Notes: generated by a model not told the origin, from the sequence alone. A DNA stretch of 64,000 nucleotides from JACVRW01 sp963811055 (GCA_963811055.1 CAWEPQ010000003.1:62001-126000), one strand, 5' to 3'; shown: positions 43,077 through 52,054, numbered from the stretch's first letter. A program made the numbers and translations.

Positions 43077-43114
43077 GTCACCTGCGACGCTCGTCAGGGG
43101 GCTTCGCAGGTGAC
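43077..43114. promoter_or_regulatory. inverted repeat straddling a start codon
   Basis: GTCACCTGCGA (43077-43087) and TCGCAGGTGAC (43104-43114) are perfect 11-bp arms with a 16-nt spacer. The right arm contains the GTG at 43110. In mRNA the hairpin would sequester the start region; as DNA it could be an operator. Confidence 0.5.
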
Positions 43115-45374
43115 CGTCTTCCTAAGCGCTCTGGTAATCGGCCTCGCCTCGGTGCTGGTCGGGGCGGCGCTCTGCTGCCGCCGCGAGTGGACGTGGACCG
43201 CTCCCGCGGTCGGCCTGGCCACGCTCATGCTGATCGCGCTGCTGGCGGTGCGTCTGCCCGGGCACGGAGCCACGGCCGCGGGCGCGGTGGCGCTCGCGCT
43301 GGTCCTGTCCGCCGTGACACTCATCCGCGCGCGGGTGGACCCGCGGCCGCTACTCGCGGGTCTCCCCGTGGCCGCGGTGGTGCTGGTGCTCTGCGCCCTG
43401 CCCTTCGTCGCGAACGGAAGGATTGGCGAGCTCGGGGCCAGCGCGCTCGACGACATCTGGTTCCACATGCGGCAGGCCGACGTGCTCAGGACCGACGGCA
43501 CATCCGTGCAGGTGCTCGCGGATGGTTATCCGATCGGGCCCCACGCCCTCGTGGCCACCGTCGCGGCCGGCGCAGGGATGGGCGTCGACGACGCGTTCAC
43601 CGGCCTGCTGCTGGTCACACCCGTGCTGCTGGCGCTGGTCGCGCTCGCCGCCTTCGAGGGGGTTTCCTGGCCCCTCAGGATGCTCGGCGCGTCGGTCGTG
43701 GGCATTCCCTACCTGCTGGCGTCCTACCTGGCCCAGGGCGCCTTCAAGGAGCCGCTGCTCGCGCTGTTCTTCCTGGGGTTCGCGCTGACGCTGAGGGACG
43801 CGGTGCGCGGCGGTCGGCTCGAGCGACGGCACATCGCGGCCCTTGCGCTGACCGCCGCTGCCGGGGTGGCGGACTTCGGGCTGACGGCGCTGGTGTGGCC
43901 CGCCGGTACGCTCGCCTGGCTCGGAGTCCTCGAGTACGGACCGCCGGCGCGCGCCGGCCTGCGGGTCACGCACATGCGCCGGCTGCTGCTCGGACTCGCC
44001 GGCGTGCTTGGCGCGGTGGCCGTCGTCTTACTCGCGGCACGGTCCTCCGGGTTCTTCAGCAACGGGCCCGGGCGCTTCATCGACGACCGCGGCGCGGGAG
44101 GCAACTTCGTCGGGCAGCTCTCGCCGTTCGAGGCGTTCGGCATCTGGCCCAGTCCCGACTTCCGCTTCAGCGACAGGGCGAGGGCCTGGCTCGAGCTGGG
44201 CGTGGTGGTGGCCACGGCGGGCGTGCTCCTCGGAGCGCTCTGGTGCTGGCGCGGGCGGGAGCGCGTCCTTCTGGCCGCGGCTCTCGCGGGAGTGACCGTC
44301 TACGCCGTCGCGCGACCGGTCACGCTGGCGTACTTCAGCGGTAAGGCGCTCGCCGTGGTGGCTCCCGTGCTGACGCTGATAGCCATTCGGGGCCTACTCG
44401 GGGTCAAGCTGCCGGTGGTGCGCATCGCGGCGGTGGCGCTGTTCGCCGCCCTGGCCGTCTACTCCAGCGCGCTCGCCCTCCGGGCCGCGCACGTGCGACC
44501 GGGGGAGCGCGGGCCCGACCTCGCCGCCTTCCGCCCGCTCGTCAAGGGGGCGGACGTGCTCTACCTCGATCGGGACGTCTTCGTGGGCTGGGATCTCCGC
44601 GGGGCCCGGATCTCCGGGTTCCAGAGCGCGGCGGGTCTGCACCTCAGGCCGCTGACGGCGGTTCCGTCCAAGTCGTCCTCCGGCCCACTCCCGGCGGCGG
44701 TGGACTGGGACTCGGTAGGACCGGGCGCCCTCGACGCCTATGAGTTCGTGGTCACGGCGCGTACCGCGTACGCCTCGATGCCGCCGCCCAACCTGGAGCC
44801 GGTCGCGCGCACGCGCTGGCACGTGCTGTGGCGACGCCACGGACCCACGCCGCCCCGGTCCATCCTGATGGAGGGCGAGGCCCCGGGCCTGGCGCTCGAC
44901 TGCCGGCAGCCGGCGGCGCGGACCCTGGCCCGGCAGCGCGGCACGGCATGGGTGCGGCCGATGCCCGTGGTCGGCGCCGCGGACTCCTGGAGATTGCCCG
45001 ACGGCTTGCCGGCAGGAGGTGGCGCGACCGCCGGCGGCCGGCCGCTCCACCAGCAGCTGGGCCTCGGCGAGGGGGCCTGGGAGATCTCGCTGCGCTACTT
45101 CAGCGATGTGCCGCTGGACGTCGTGATCGGGTCCGAGCGCCGCCGGTTGCCTGCGTACCTCGGCAGCCGCTCGACCTTCGCGGCGCTGGGGCGGGTCATG
45201 GGCGGGGCGCCGGTCAGGATCGAGGTGAGGCCGCGCGCGCGGCGCCGGAGCGACGTGGTCCGCACCGCCCTGATCGGCGACGTGACCGCCACACGCGCGG
45301 ACGACCGGGGGCACGAGGTCCCGCTCCGGCGGGCGTGCGGCAGCTACGTCGACTGGTACCGGCTCGACGGGTAG
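43110..45374 (+). CDS. large multi-pass membrane protein of the surface-glycan cluster
   Basis: A 754-residue protein with about ten to twelve helices in the first 470 residues, then a 280-residue extracytoplasmic domain. The loop ALDDIWFHMRQADVLRTDG after the first helices, with an acidic pair, resembles the first loop of GT-C fold glycosyltransferases, so a lipid-linked sugar transferase is plausible but unproven. The C-terminal part is beta-rich (EGAWEISLRYFSDVPLDVVIGSERRRLP). GTG 43110 is chosen from the first helix; GTG/ATG at 43044 is possible. The gene leads a GT cluster. Confidence 0.65.
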   Translation: MTVFLSALVIGLASVLVGAALCCRREWTWTAPAVGLATLMLIALLAVRLPGHGATAAGAVALALVLSAVTLIRARVDPRPLLAGLPVAAVVLVLCALPFVANGRIGELGASALDDIWFHMRQADVLRTDGTSVQVLADGYPIGPHALVATVAAGAGMGVDDAFTGLLLVTPVLLALVALAAFEGVSWPLRMLGASVVGIPYLLASYLAQGAFKEPLLALFFLGFALTLRDAVRGGRLERRHIAALALTAAAGVADFGLTALVWPAGTLAWLGVLEYGPPARAGLRVTHMRRLLLGLAGVLGAVAVVLLAARSSGFFSNGPGRFIDDRGAGGNFVGQLSPFEAFGIWPSPDFRFSDRARAWLELGVVVATAGVLLGALWCWRGRERVLLAAALAGVTVYAVARPVTLAYFSGKALAVVAPVLTLIAIRGLLGVKLPVVRIAAVALFAALAVYSSALALRAAHVRPGERGPDLAAFRPLVKGADVLYLDRDVFVGWDLRGARISGFQSAAGLHLRPLTAVPSKSSSGPLPAAVDWDSVGPGALDAYEFVVTARTAYASMPPPNLEPVARTRWHVLWRRHGPTPPRSILMEGEAPGLALDCRQPAARTLARQRGTAWVRPMPVVGAADSWRLPDGLPAGGGATAGGRPLHQQLGLGEGAWEISLRYFSDVPLDVVIGSERRRLPAYLGSRSTFAALGRVMGGAPVRIEVRPRARRRSDVVRTALIGDVTATRADDRGHEVPLRRACGSYVDWYRLDG

Positions 45375-45396
45375 GCAGACGGGGGAGACTGGCCTG

Positions 45397-46365
45397 GTGA
45401 GAACGGCAGGTGAGCAGGCCCCGGAGCCGCTCCGGCTCAGTGTCATCGTGCCCGCCACGGACCGGCCCGCGACGCTCGAGCGCTGCGTGGACGCCATCCG
45501 CCGCGCCGTGGGCCCTCCCGAGGAGGTCATCGTCGTGGACTCGCCCCCGCGATCGGGACCAGCCGCCGCGCGTAACGCTGGGGCGGCCCGAGCCAAGGGC
45601 TCCGTGCTGGTGTTCGTGGACTCCGACGTGCTCGTGCACCGGGACGCGTTCGAGCGCATCCGTACCGCGCTCGCCACCGATCCCGAACGGGTGGCCGTGT
45701 TCGGCTCTTACGACGCCACGCCGGAGGCGGACGGGGTGGTCTCGATCTTCCGCAACCTCCTCCACCATTGGATCCACCACAGCTCCGCTGGGAGGGCCAC
45801 CACCTTCTGGGCCGGCCTGGGCGCCGTGCGCGGCGACGCGTTTCGTGCCGTGGGGGGCTTCGACTCCCGCCGCTTTCCGGTGCCATCGGTGGAGGACATC
45901 GAGCTTGGCCTGAGGCTGGCCAGAACCGGCACGATCGAGCTGGACCCGCGCATCCAGGGCACCCACCTGAAGCGCTGGGGCCTGCGCAGCATGGTGGTCA
46001 CCGACCTGGTCCACCGGGGCGCCCCCTGGGTGGCCCTGATGCTCGCCCGAGGCCGGTCCTCGGTCCGTCTCAACGTGAGCGGGCGCCATCTGGCCGGCAC
46101 GATCGCCTGCCTTGCGGCGCTGGCGCTCGCCGTGCTCGGCCGGCCCGCCGCGGCCGCGCTGCTTGGGGCCATGTTCGTCGGGATCAACGCGCGGCTCTAC
46201 TCGCTGCTGCTCCGGCGGGGAGGCGTACGCGCGGTAACGGGCGGCTTCGTTCTCCACGTCCTGCACAGCGGGATCGCCCTCTTGGCCGCTCCCCTGGGGC
46301 TGCTGCTGTTCGCCCGGGACAGGGCGCGATCCGCGCCTCAGGCGGGCGAGGCGGCGTCCGCGTAG
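45397..46365 (+). CDS. glycosyltransferase family 2
   Basis: A 322-residue GT-A enzyme. LSVIVPATDRPATLERCVDAIR begins the nucleotide-binding fold; the metal-binding DxD is VFVDSDVLV; FDSRRFPVPSVEDIELGLRL holds the acceptor/catalytic acidic region. Two or three C-terminal helices (AGTIACLAALALAVLG, AALLGAMFVGINARLYSLLL, FVLHVLHSGIALLAAPLGLLL) anchor it to the membrane. GTG 45397 follows GGGGAG. The 3' end overlaps the convergent fusion gene by 28 bp. Confidence 0.85.
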   Translation: MRTAGEQAPEPLRLSVIVPATDRPATLERCVDAIRRAVGPPEEVIVVDSPPRSGPAAARNAGAARAKGSVLVFVDSDVLVHRDAFERIRTALATDPERVAVFGSYDATPEADGVVSIFRNLLHHWIHHSSAGRATTFWAGLGAVRGDAFRAVGGFDSRRFPVPSVEDIELGLRLARTGTIELDPRIQGTHLKRWGLRSMVVTDLVHRGAPWVALMLARGRSSVRLNVSGRHLAGTIACLAALALAVLGRPAAAALLGAMFVGINARLYSLLLRRGGVRAVTGGFVLHVLHSGIALLAAPLGLLLFARDRARSAPQAGEAASA

Positions 46366-48299
46366 ATCCGCTCCAGATCCGCCAGGACCGCGCGAGGAGA
46401 GTGCCGCTCGGCGAGCGCGTAACCGGCCTCGCGCAGGGCGGCCCTGGACGCGGGCGAGCGGAGCAGACGCTCGATGGCGTCGGCCGCGCCCACAATCGAC
46501 CGGTCGGCGAGCAGAAGCCCCCCTGCCTGGACGAGATCGGACAGGCCACCCGGGCACGGCATGGCCACGACCGGCACGCCACGCGCCATCGCCTCGAGCG
46601 CGGTCAGGCCGAAGGGCTCGGAGTCGGAGGTCATGAGGAACACGTCGAGCCGGTCGAGCCACGGCACCACGTCCTCCCGCTCGCCGGCGAGCTGAATCGC
46701 GTCGTGAAGCCCGGCCCGGTCGCGTCGGGCGATAAGGCTCGCCCGCTCGGAGCCGTCGCCCACCACGATCCCGCCGCAGGTAACGCCACGCCGGTGGAGC
46801 TCGGCCAGCACGTCCACGAAAAGGTCCACGCGCTTCTGCGGCTCGAGGCGTGCCACCACCCCCACCGTGTCCCCTCGCTCCGCCGGCTCGATCTCGCCAG
46901 GTGACCGCGGCACCGTCAGCGGGTGCGGCGACACGACGATGCGCGCGGGATCGACTCCGTGGCGCTCGATCGCGCTCGCCATGGCCGGCCCCGGGGCCAC
47001 GAACCGCGCCGTGGTGGCCCGCAGCAGCCCGTACAGGAGATCGAACTTCCGGTCGTTCCGAAGGGCCCGCGGGGAATGCTCCGTGTAGATCCGTGTGGCG
47101 CTCGGGAGCGCCGCTACTGACGTCGCGTGCACCGCGAGCGAATGCGTGTGGAGGTGCACCACGTCTGGGCGCGTTCGGCGAAGAGTCGCCGCCAGGCGGG
47201 CCATTGCGCGCGGACCGGGGCCGCGCCGGGCTCCGAGCCTGGTGGCCAGCCCGGCCGCCACGAGCCGGTCGCCGATCGGCCCGCGCCCGTCCAGGAAGCA
47301 AACGCGATGGGACGGTCCCCCACGCGCCGCGGCTTCCAGGACGACCGTCGACAGGAAGCGCTCGATGCCACCGATCCGGCCGGACCAGGTCACGTGAAGC
47401 ACCGTGACCGAGCCTGCAAGCGGCGTGGGCGACCGCTCGCGCGCGCCCAGCCATTCGCGCGCGAAGCCCACGGTGTTGGCCACGTGCCAGACACAGAGCA
47501 GCAGGAGCACGACGCCGCCCTCGCCCCGCGGCCGGCGGAGCGCGTCGCGCACCAGGGATCCGTAGAACGACGGCTCGAGCTTCACGCGTGCGCCCCGGCG
47601 CGCCTGGGTGGCGTGGTAGCGGAAGGCTCCCCTTCCGTAGGCCACGTGCTGGAGCCAGAACTTCCGCAGCGTGAGCGGGCTCGCGTGTTCCACCACCGCG
47701 GCGGGCTCGTATCCCAAACGGCGTCCGTCGAGCACCCAGCGCGAGCACAGCTCACGGTCCTCCGATGTCCTGAAGCTCTCGTCGAACCCGCCGAGCTCAC
47801 GGAAGCCCCGGCTCGGGAAGGCCAGGTTGTTGGACGCGAAGAAGCGCGCGTCGTCATGGTCCGCGTTGTTCTGCGCGTAGCCGACGCTGATCACCAGCTG
47901 GCTCGTACTCGCGTACGGGTTGCCGACCAGCGCGTTCACGGTCCTGCCCCCCAGGCCGTGCCCGGGCTGCGCGGCGTGGCGCCGGGCCAGCCGGTCGAGC
48001 CAGTCCGCGCGCGGCCGGCAATCGTCGTCCGTGAAGACCAGGAGCTCGCCTCGCGCCTGCGCGGCACCTGCGTTGCGGGCGGCCGCGGGACCGGCGGAAG
48101 CGCGGGTCAGGAGGGTCAGCTGGATCCGGTCGCGGAACGGGGCCACCACCGGCTCGAGCGGTATGCCGCCGCCGTCGTCCACCACGATCACCTCGAATCG
48201 GTCGGCGGGGTAGTCGAGCGCCGCAAGGACGCTCAGGCACTCCGAGAGCTGATCGGGGCGACGGTGCGTCGGGATGATGACCGAGCAGAAAGGGTCCAC
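46338..48299 (-). CDS. fused GT2-GT4 glycosyltransferase
   Basis: A 653-residue protein of two glycosyltransferase modules. The first 300 residues are GT2-like: CSVIIPTHRRPDQLSECLSVL, VVDDGG, and the metal motif LLVFTDDDCRPRADW. After a membrane-associated link (VVLLLLCVWHVANTVGFAREW) the last 300 residues are GT4: HVTWSGRIGGIERFL at its start, DVVHLHTHSLAVHAT, VVARLEPQKRVDLFVDVL and SEPFGLTALEAMARGVPVV at the sugar-nucleotide site. Two separate sugars are probably added in turn. GTG 48299 is close to the upstream stop. Confidence 0.85.
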   Translation of the reverse strand: MDPFCSVIIPTHRRPDQLSECLSVLAALDYPADRFEVIVVDDGGGIPLEPVVAPFRDRIQLTLLTRASAGPAAARNAGAAQARGELLVFTDDDCRPRADWLDRLARRHAAQPGHGLGGRTVNALVGNPYASTSQLVISVGYAQNNADHDDARFFASNNLAFPSRGFRELGGFDESFRTSEDRELCSRWVLDGRRLGYEPAAVVEHASPLTLRKFWLQHVAYGRGAFRYHATQARRGARVKLEPSFYGSLVRDALRRPRGEGGVVLLLLCVWHVANTVGFAREWLGARERSPTPLAGSVTVLHVTWSGRIGGIERFLSTVVLEAAARGGPSHRVCFLDGRGPIGDRLVAAGLATRLGARRGPGPRAMARLAATLRRTRPDVVHLHTHSLAVHATSVAALPSATRIYTEHSPRALRNDRKFDLLYGLLRATTARFVAPGPAMASAIERHGVDPARIVVSPHPLTVPRSPGEIEPAERGDTVGVVARLEPQKRVDLFVDVLAELHRRGVTCGGIVVGDGSERASLIARRDRAGLHDAIQLAGEREDVVPWLDRLDVFLMTSDSEPFGLTALEAMARGVPVVAMPCPGGLSDLVQAGGLLLADRSIVGAADAIERLLRSPASRAALREAGYALAERHSPRAVLADLERIYADAASPA

Positions 48300-48303
48300 C
48301 GCG

Positions 48304-49278
48304 TCAGCGCGGCCAGCGACTTCTGTCGTCCTCGACCGCCCGCTCGCGGCGCCCCACGTAGCGCACCTTGTGTAGCTCCATGTCGTAGATGTTGTCCGTC
48401 TTGCCGCGGCCGAGCAGATATCCAACGAACTCCCCGAACGCGCTGACGGCGAGCGCCAGGCCCAGCAGCGGCGCGAGCCGGACCATCGATGGCGCATCGC
48501 GGCACCTGCGCAAGTGAAGGCGGATGCGCCGGAACCTCACCACCGGAATGAGCGGCGACCCCAGCGCGTAGGCCACCCGCCGCGGCCAAGCCCATCCGCG
48601 TGCGCGCATGCTGGCGAAGGTGCGGCCGGACTCGAAGCGCTCGATGAGCGCCCAGCGAAACCGCGACACGTTCAGGTGGTCCACCCGCGCGGCCGGCTCG
48701 AGGAACAGCTCTTGCCCACGCGCGCGGAACTCGGCATGCATGATCGTGTCCGCCCGCATGAGCTCGTCGAGCTCCCCCAGGTCGAGCAACGCCGATCGTT
48801 TGTAGAGGCTGTTGTGTCCGGGCACGTCCGAGGTCACGCCGCGCTCGTCCTGCTCCACCCACTGGCCGTAGTCCATGAGGAGCGATGCCCAGCTCATGAG
48901 ACTCCCGGGGTTGGCGTTGCCGATCGACGGACCGACCACGGGCCACGGGCCCGCGTGCGCCTCGACCAGCCGGTCCAGGTACTCCGCGTTGGGGTACGCA
49001 TGGGTCTCCGCGAAGAGCACGAGCGGCGCGTTTGCCGCACGCAGCGCGCGTGCCCTCGCCCGCGGCAGCTCCGCGATGTCGGCCGCCTCGATCACCCGCA
49101 CGCTTGCAAAGCCGTGCACACGCGCGTCGCCGTCCTCGAGCCCGGAGCTGGAGGGCGCCACGAGCACGATTTCGAGCCTGTCGGCCCGCGGCTGGGCGCG
49201 CAGGCAGCTGAGGATCTTCTCCACGGTCTCGAAGGAGTCGGTCGGGAGCAGCACCGATACCTCGGGACCGTCGGTCAT
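48304..49278 (-). CDS. glycosyltransferase family 2-like, non-canonical metal motif
   Basis: A 324-residue GT2-type protein. EVSVLLPTDSFETVEKILSCLRAQ and EIVLVAPSSS begin the fold. Where a DxD is expected the sequence is LVLFAETHAYPNAEYLDRL, i.e. E-T-H. VPGHNSLYKRSALLDLG and the C-terminal helix LAPLLGLALAVSAFGEFVGYLLG (membrane) follow. ATG 49278 overlaps the upstream stop by 4 bases (ATGA). Sugar and acceptor are unknown; activity without the DxD is doubtful. Confidence 0.75.
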   Translation of the reverse strand: MTDGPEVSVLLPTDSFETVEKILSCLRAQPRADRLEIVLVAPSSSGLEDGDARVHGFASVRVIEAADIAELPRARARALRAANAPLVLFAETHAYPNAEYLDRLVEAHAGPWPVVGPSIGNANPGSLMSWASLLMDYGQWVEQDERGVTSDVPGHNSLYKRSALLDLGELDELMRADTIMHAEFRARGQELFLEPAARVDHLNVSRFRWALIERFESGRTFASMRARGWAWPRRVAYALGSPLIPVVRFRRIRLHLRRCRDAPSMVRLAPLLGLALAVSAFGEFVGYLLGRGKTDNIYDMELHKVRYVGRRERAVEDDRSRWPR

Positions 49279-50372
49279 CGCCCCACCGTGGCCGGGGCGG
49301 CCGGGCTGGGGACGGCGGGTGCGTCCTCGACCTTCACGGGCTGGCCGACCGACGCCGAGTGCGCGGCCGCGAGCGCGGCCTGCAGGGCGCGCCGGCCGTC
49401 CTCGAGCGTGCACACCGACGGCTCCTCGCCGCGGACGCAGCGCGCGAACGCGAGCCAATGTGCGTCGTAGGAGCCGTCGAACGCCCCACCGCTCCGGATC
49501 TCTCCGAGGTTCGAGCCGACCTGACGGAGGTTCGAGAGCGCCCGGCGCAGACGCGTGCGCGGGGCGCCCGGAAGGTCCGTCAACCCCACCAGCTCGATGC
49601 CGTCCGAGCGGTAGCAGTCGATCAGCACCGAGCCGCGATCGCCGTTGACGACCAGCTCGTTGCGGGTGACCGTGTCATCCGAGGCCTGCAGGGTCGCCAG
49701 CGCGCCGCCCCTCATCCGTGCGGACACGGCCACCGTCTCGTCGTCGCCTCGCCCGGCGCGGCTGAAGGCGAAGACCTCGTCGATCTCGTCGCCGAGTAGG
49801 AAGCGCCAGAGGTCGAGGTGGTGGATCGCCTTGTCGATCAGAGCGCCGCCGCCCGACTCTCGTCGCATGCGCCAGGCCGGAAGGTCCGGCATCGAGAAGC
49901 GCGCGTCGTCGAATGCGGCCGTCACCGAGCCCACCGATCCGATCGCGCCCGACCGCACCAGGTCCCGCGCCGCGCGGACCACGCGGTGGGACCGCAGGTT
50001 GAAGCCCACCATGGCCTTCACAGGCGAGGCCCGATGACGTTCGAGCAGGGCGTCGGCCTGATCGAGCGAGAGGGTCAGCGGCTTCTCGACGAACACGTGC
50101 TTGCCGGCATCGATCGCAGCGATCGCCGCGTCCACATGGGCTCCGGTGGGCACGCAGACGGCCACCGCCTCCACGCCCGGGTCCTCGGCCAGCTCGCCCG
50201 CGCTCGCGTAGCGTCGCGCGATCCCGAAACGCTCCGCCACGCGACCGGCGGCCGCCTCGTCAGTGTCGGCCACAGCCTCCACCTGCAGGCCGGGCAGGCG
50301 CGCGAGCGTCGGCATGTGCCGGTGCTCGGCCACAAACCCGCATCCCACGAGTCCGATGCGTACGGGCCCCAC
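49275..50372 (-). CDS. Gfo/Idh/MocA family oxidoreductase
   Basis: A 365-residue NAD(P)-dependent sugar dehydrogenase. The Rossmann start is RIGLVGCGFVAEHRHMPTLARL; the active-site motif is KHVFVEKPLTL; the second domain has SGGGALIDKAIHHLDLWRFLLGD with the HH pair. It probably modifies a nucleotide sugar for the glycan made by this cluster. GTG 50372 was chosen; the frame upstream is antisense to the exporter gene. It is first in a three-gene minus-strand run. Confidence 0.88.
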   Translation of the reverse strand: MGPVRIGLVGCGFVAEHRHMPTLARLPGLQVEAVADTDEAAAGRVAERFGIARRYASAGELAEDPGVEAVAVCVPTGAHVDAAIAAIDAGKHVFVEKPLTLSLDQADALLERHRASPVKAMVGFNLRSHRVVRAARDLVRSGAIGSVGSVTAAFDDARFSMPDLPAWRMRRESGGGALIDKAIHHLDLWRFLLGDEIDEVFAFSRAGRGDDETVAVSARMRGGALATLQASDDTVTRNELVVNGDRGSVLIDCYRSDGIELVGLTDLPGAPRTRLRRALSNLRQVGSNLGEIRSGGAFDGSYDAHWLAFARCVRGEEPSVCTLEDGRRALQAALAAAHSASVGQPVKVEDAPAVPSPAAPATVGR

Positions 50373-50414
50373 CTCGGTCAGTCTCGCATGGATCGCGGGT
50401 GCTCGTGCCGGCTG

Positions 50415-50420
50415 TATCTT
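50415..50420 (+). promoter_or_regulatory. -10 element of the ABC exporter genes
   Basis: TATCTT, 9 nt before GTG 50430, leaderless geometry. Confidence 0.4.
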
Positions 50421-50429
50421 CGACCGATC

Positions 50430-51224
50430 GTGCGCCCGCCATCGGTGCCTGTCGTGAGTCAACCGGGCGCGCGGCGGCTGGCCGACGTGCTCGGAGCGCT
50501 CGTGCTGGCGGACGTCCGCGAGCGCTACGGGCGCGGGCCTCTCAGGGTCGTCAAGTGGCTGATCGAGCCGTTCGCGCTCGTGGGCGTCTATCTCCTGCTC
50601 GTATCGCTGGTGCTCGACAGGCCGGACGAGGCACCGGGCCTGAGCCTCGCATGCGCGGTCGTGCCGTTCCAGCTCGTGATGACGGCCGTGGTCAACGCCC
50701 TCAACGCCGTGAACGTGCGCAAGACGATCATCCAGAACATGGCCTTCCCGCGGCTGCTGATCCCGCTGGTGTCCGCGCTCACAGCGTCGGTGGTGTTCGT
50801 GCCCAGTCTGGCGCTCGTGGGCATCATGATGGCCGCGTACGGGGTGGCGCCCACGCTGGCGCTCGCCTGGCTCCCGGCCGTGCTCGCCGTGTCGCTCGCC
50901 CTCGCGGTCGGCTTCAGCTACGCGGCTTCGCTGATCGGGCTCTGGTTCTACGACCTGCGTTCCGTGGCGGTGGCCTGCGTTCGGATCCTCTTCTTCGTGG
51001 CCCCCGGTCTGGTGGCTCTCGACCAGGTCCACGGAAGCGCGCGCGACCTGTTGCCCCTCAACCCGCTCACCGGACTGTTCGAGTCCTACCGCGACATCTT
51101 CCTCTACGGACAGTCCCCGTCCGCGTGGGAGCTCCTATACCCGCTTGCTGCGGCGGCCCTGCTGCTCGTGACGCTGCTGCCGCTCTACAACCGCGAGCAG
51201 CGCCATTTCGCCAAGGTGGTCTGA
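50430..51224 (+). CDS. ABC-2 type polysaccharide exporter permease
   Basis: A 264-residue permease with six helices (e.g. WLIEPFALVGVYLLLVSLVL, LVSALTASVVFVPSLALVGIMMAAYG). The N-terminal LADVRERYGRGPLRVVKWLIEP and the LLPLNPLTGLFESYRDIFLYG motif are shared with O-antigen/teichoic-acid exporter permeases (Wzm/TagG). It overlaps the ATPase gene by 1 base (TGATG). It would move a lipid-linked glycan across the membrane. Confidence 0.85.
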   Translation: MRPPSVPVVSQPGARRLADVLGALVLADVRERYGRGPLRVVKWLIEPFALVGVYLLLVSLVLDRPDEAPGLSLACAVVPFQLVMTAVVNALNAVNVRKTIIQNMAFPRLLIPLVSALTASVVFVPSLALVGIMMAAYGVAPTLALAWLPAVLAVSLALAVGFSYAASLIGLWFYDLRSVAVACVRILFFVAPGLVALDQVHGSARDLLPLNPLTGLFESYRDIFLYGQSPSAWELLYPLAAAALLLVTLLPLYNREQRHFAKVV

Positions 51225-51940
51225 TGGGCGCCCTGGTTCACGCGGACGGAGTGGGAGTGCATTTCCAGCTCGACCGCGCCCGGCGCGTCACCACTCCGGC
51301 GCTCGCCCGGCTGCGACGCGGGGTGGACACGGTCTGGGGGCTTCGCGGCGTCGACCTGACGCTCGATCCCGGTGAGGGCGTGGCGCTTGTTGGGCCCAGC
51401 GGCTCGGGCAAGACCACGCTCCTGCGGACGATGGCGGGCGTGCTCCATCCCGACGAGGGGCGCATCGAGGTACGCGGCAGGGTCGGGTCGCTTCTGTCCA
51501 CCGAGGCCGGGCTCGTGTGGTCGCTGAGCGGTCGCGAGAATTGCGACCTGCTCGGGGTCTTGGGCGGGCTCAGCACGCGTGAGACGCGATCGCGGCTCGA
51601 ATGGATGAAGGAGAGGAGCGGCGTGGGTGACGCTTTCGACCGGCCCGTGTCCACCTACTCCCAGGGAATGCTCGCTCGGCTGGGATTCGCGGTGGCGGAG
51701 TGCCTGAGCCCGGAGCTGCTGCTTCTGGACGAGGTCCACGAGGCCCTCGACCACGAGTTCCGCGCGCTCGTGGAGGCGCGTGCCACGGAGATCGTGGCCG
51801 GCGGCGGCATAGTGGTGGCCACGGGACACGACCACGAGCTGCTCGGCCGCCTCTGTCGCCGTGCGCTTTGGCTCGAGGGCGGGCGGGTGCGCGCCGACGG
51901 GGACTTCGATGACGTAGTGGCCGCTTACGTGGGTGCCTGA
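51224..51940 (+). CDS. ABC-2 polysaccharide exporter ATPase
   Basis: A 238-residue ATPase of the Wzt/TagH type. GLRGVDLTLDPGEGVALVGPSGSGKTTLLRTMAGVL has Walker A GPSGSGKTT; the signature is degenerate (YSQGMLARLGFAVAE), Walker B is LLLLDEVHEALD and the H-loop ATGHDH. It lacks the C-terminal glycan-binding domain of longer Wzt proteins. Together with the permease it forms the exporter of the cluster. Confidence 0.88.
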   Translation: MGALVHADGVGVHFQLDRARRVTTPALARLRRGVDTVWGLRGVDLTLDPGEGVALVGPSGSGKTTLLRTMAGVLHPDEGRIEVRGRVGSLLSTEAGLVWSLSGRENCDLLGVLGGLSTRETRSRLEWMKERSGVGDAFDRPVSTYSQGMLARLGFAVAECLSPELLLLDEVHEALDHEFRALVEARATEIVAGGGIVVATGHDHELLGRLCRRALWLEGGRVRADGDFDDVVAAYVGA

Positions 51941-51945
51941 GCTAT

Positions 51946-52021
51946 TTACACAGAATACGTGTAATAACTACACAACAGCAGTGTAGTCGGCCTGCTCCTG
52001 GGAGTGCGTAAGCATTACGCA
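51946..52021. promoter_or_regulatory. array of three palindromes before the AAA ATPase gene
   Basis: TTACAC-N7-GTGTAA (51946-51964), ACTACAC-N7-GTGTAGT (51967-51987) and TGCGTAA-GCA-TTACGCA (52005-52021), with a further half-site GTGTAA at 52028-52033. The first two share the core TACAC-N7-GTGTA and their centres are 22 bp apart. This 110-bp gap is much more AT-rich than the surroundings. Confidence 0.6.
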
Positions 52022-52041
52022 GCAATCGTGTAAAGACGGCC

Positions 52042-52047
52042 TATCCT
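52042..52047 (+). promoter_or_regulatory. -10 element of the AAA ATPase gene
   Basis: TATCCT, 7 nt before ATG 52055, leaderless geometry, at the downstream end of the palindrome array. Confidence 0.5.
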
Positions 52048-52054
52048 CTGAAGG

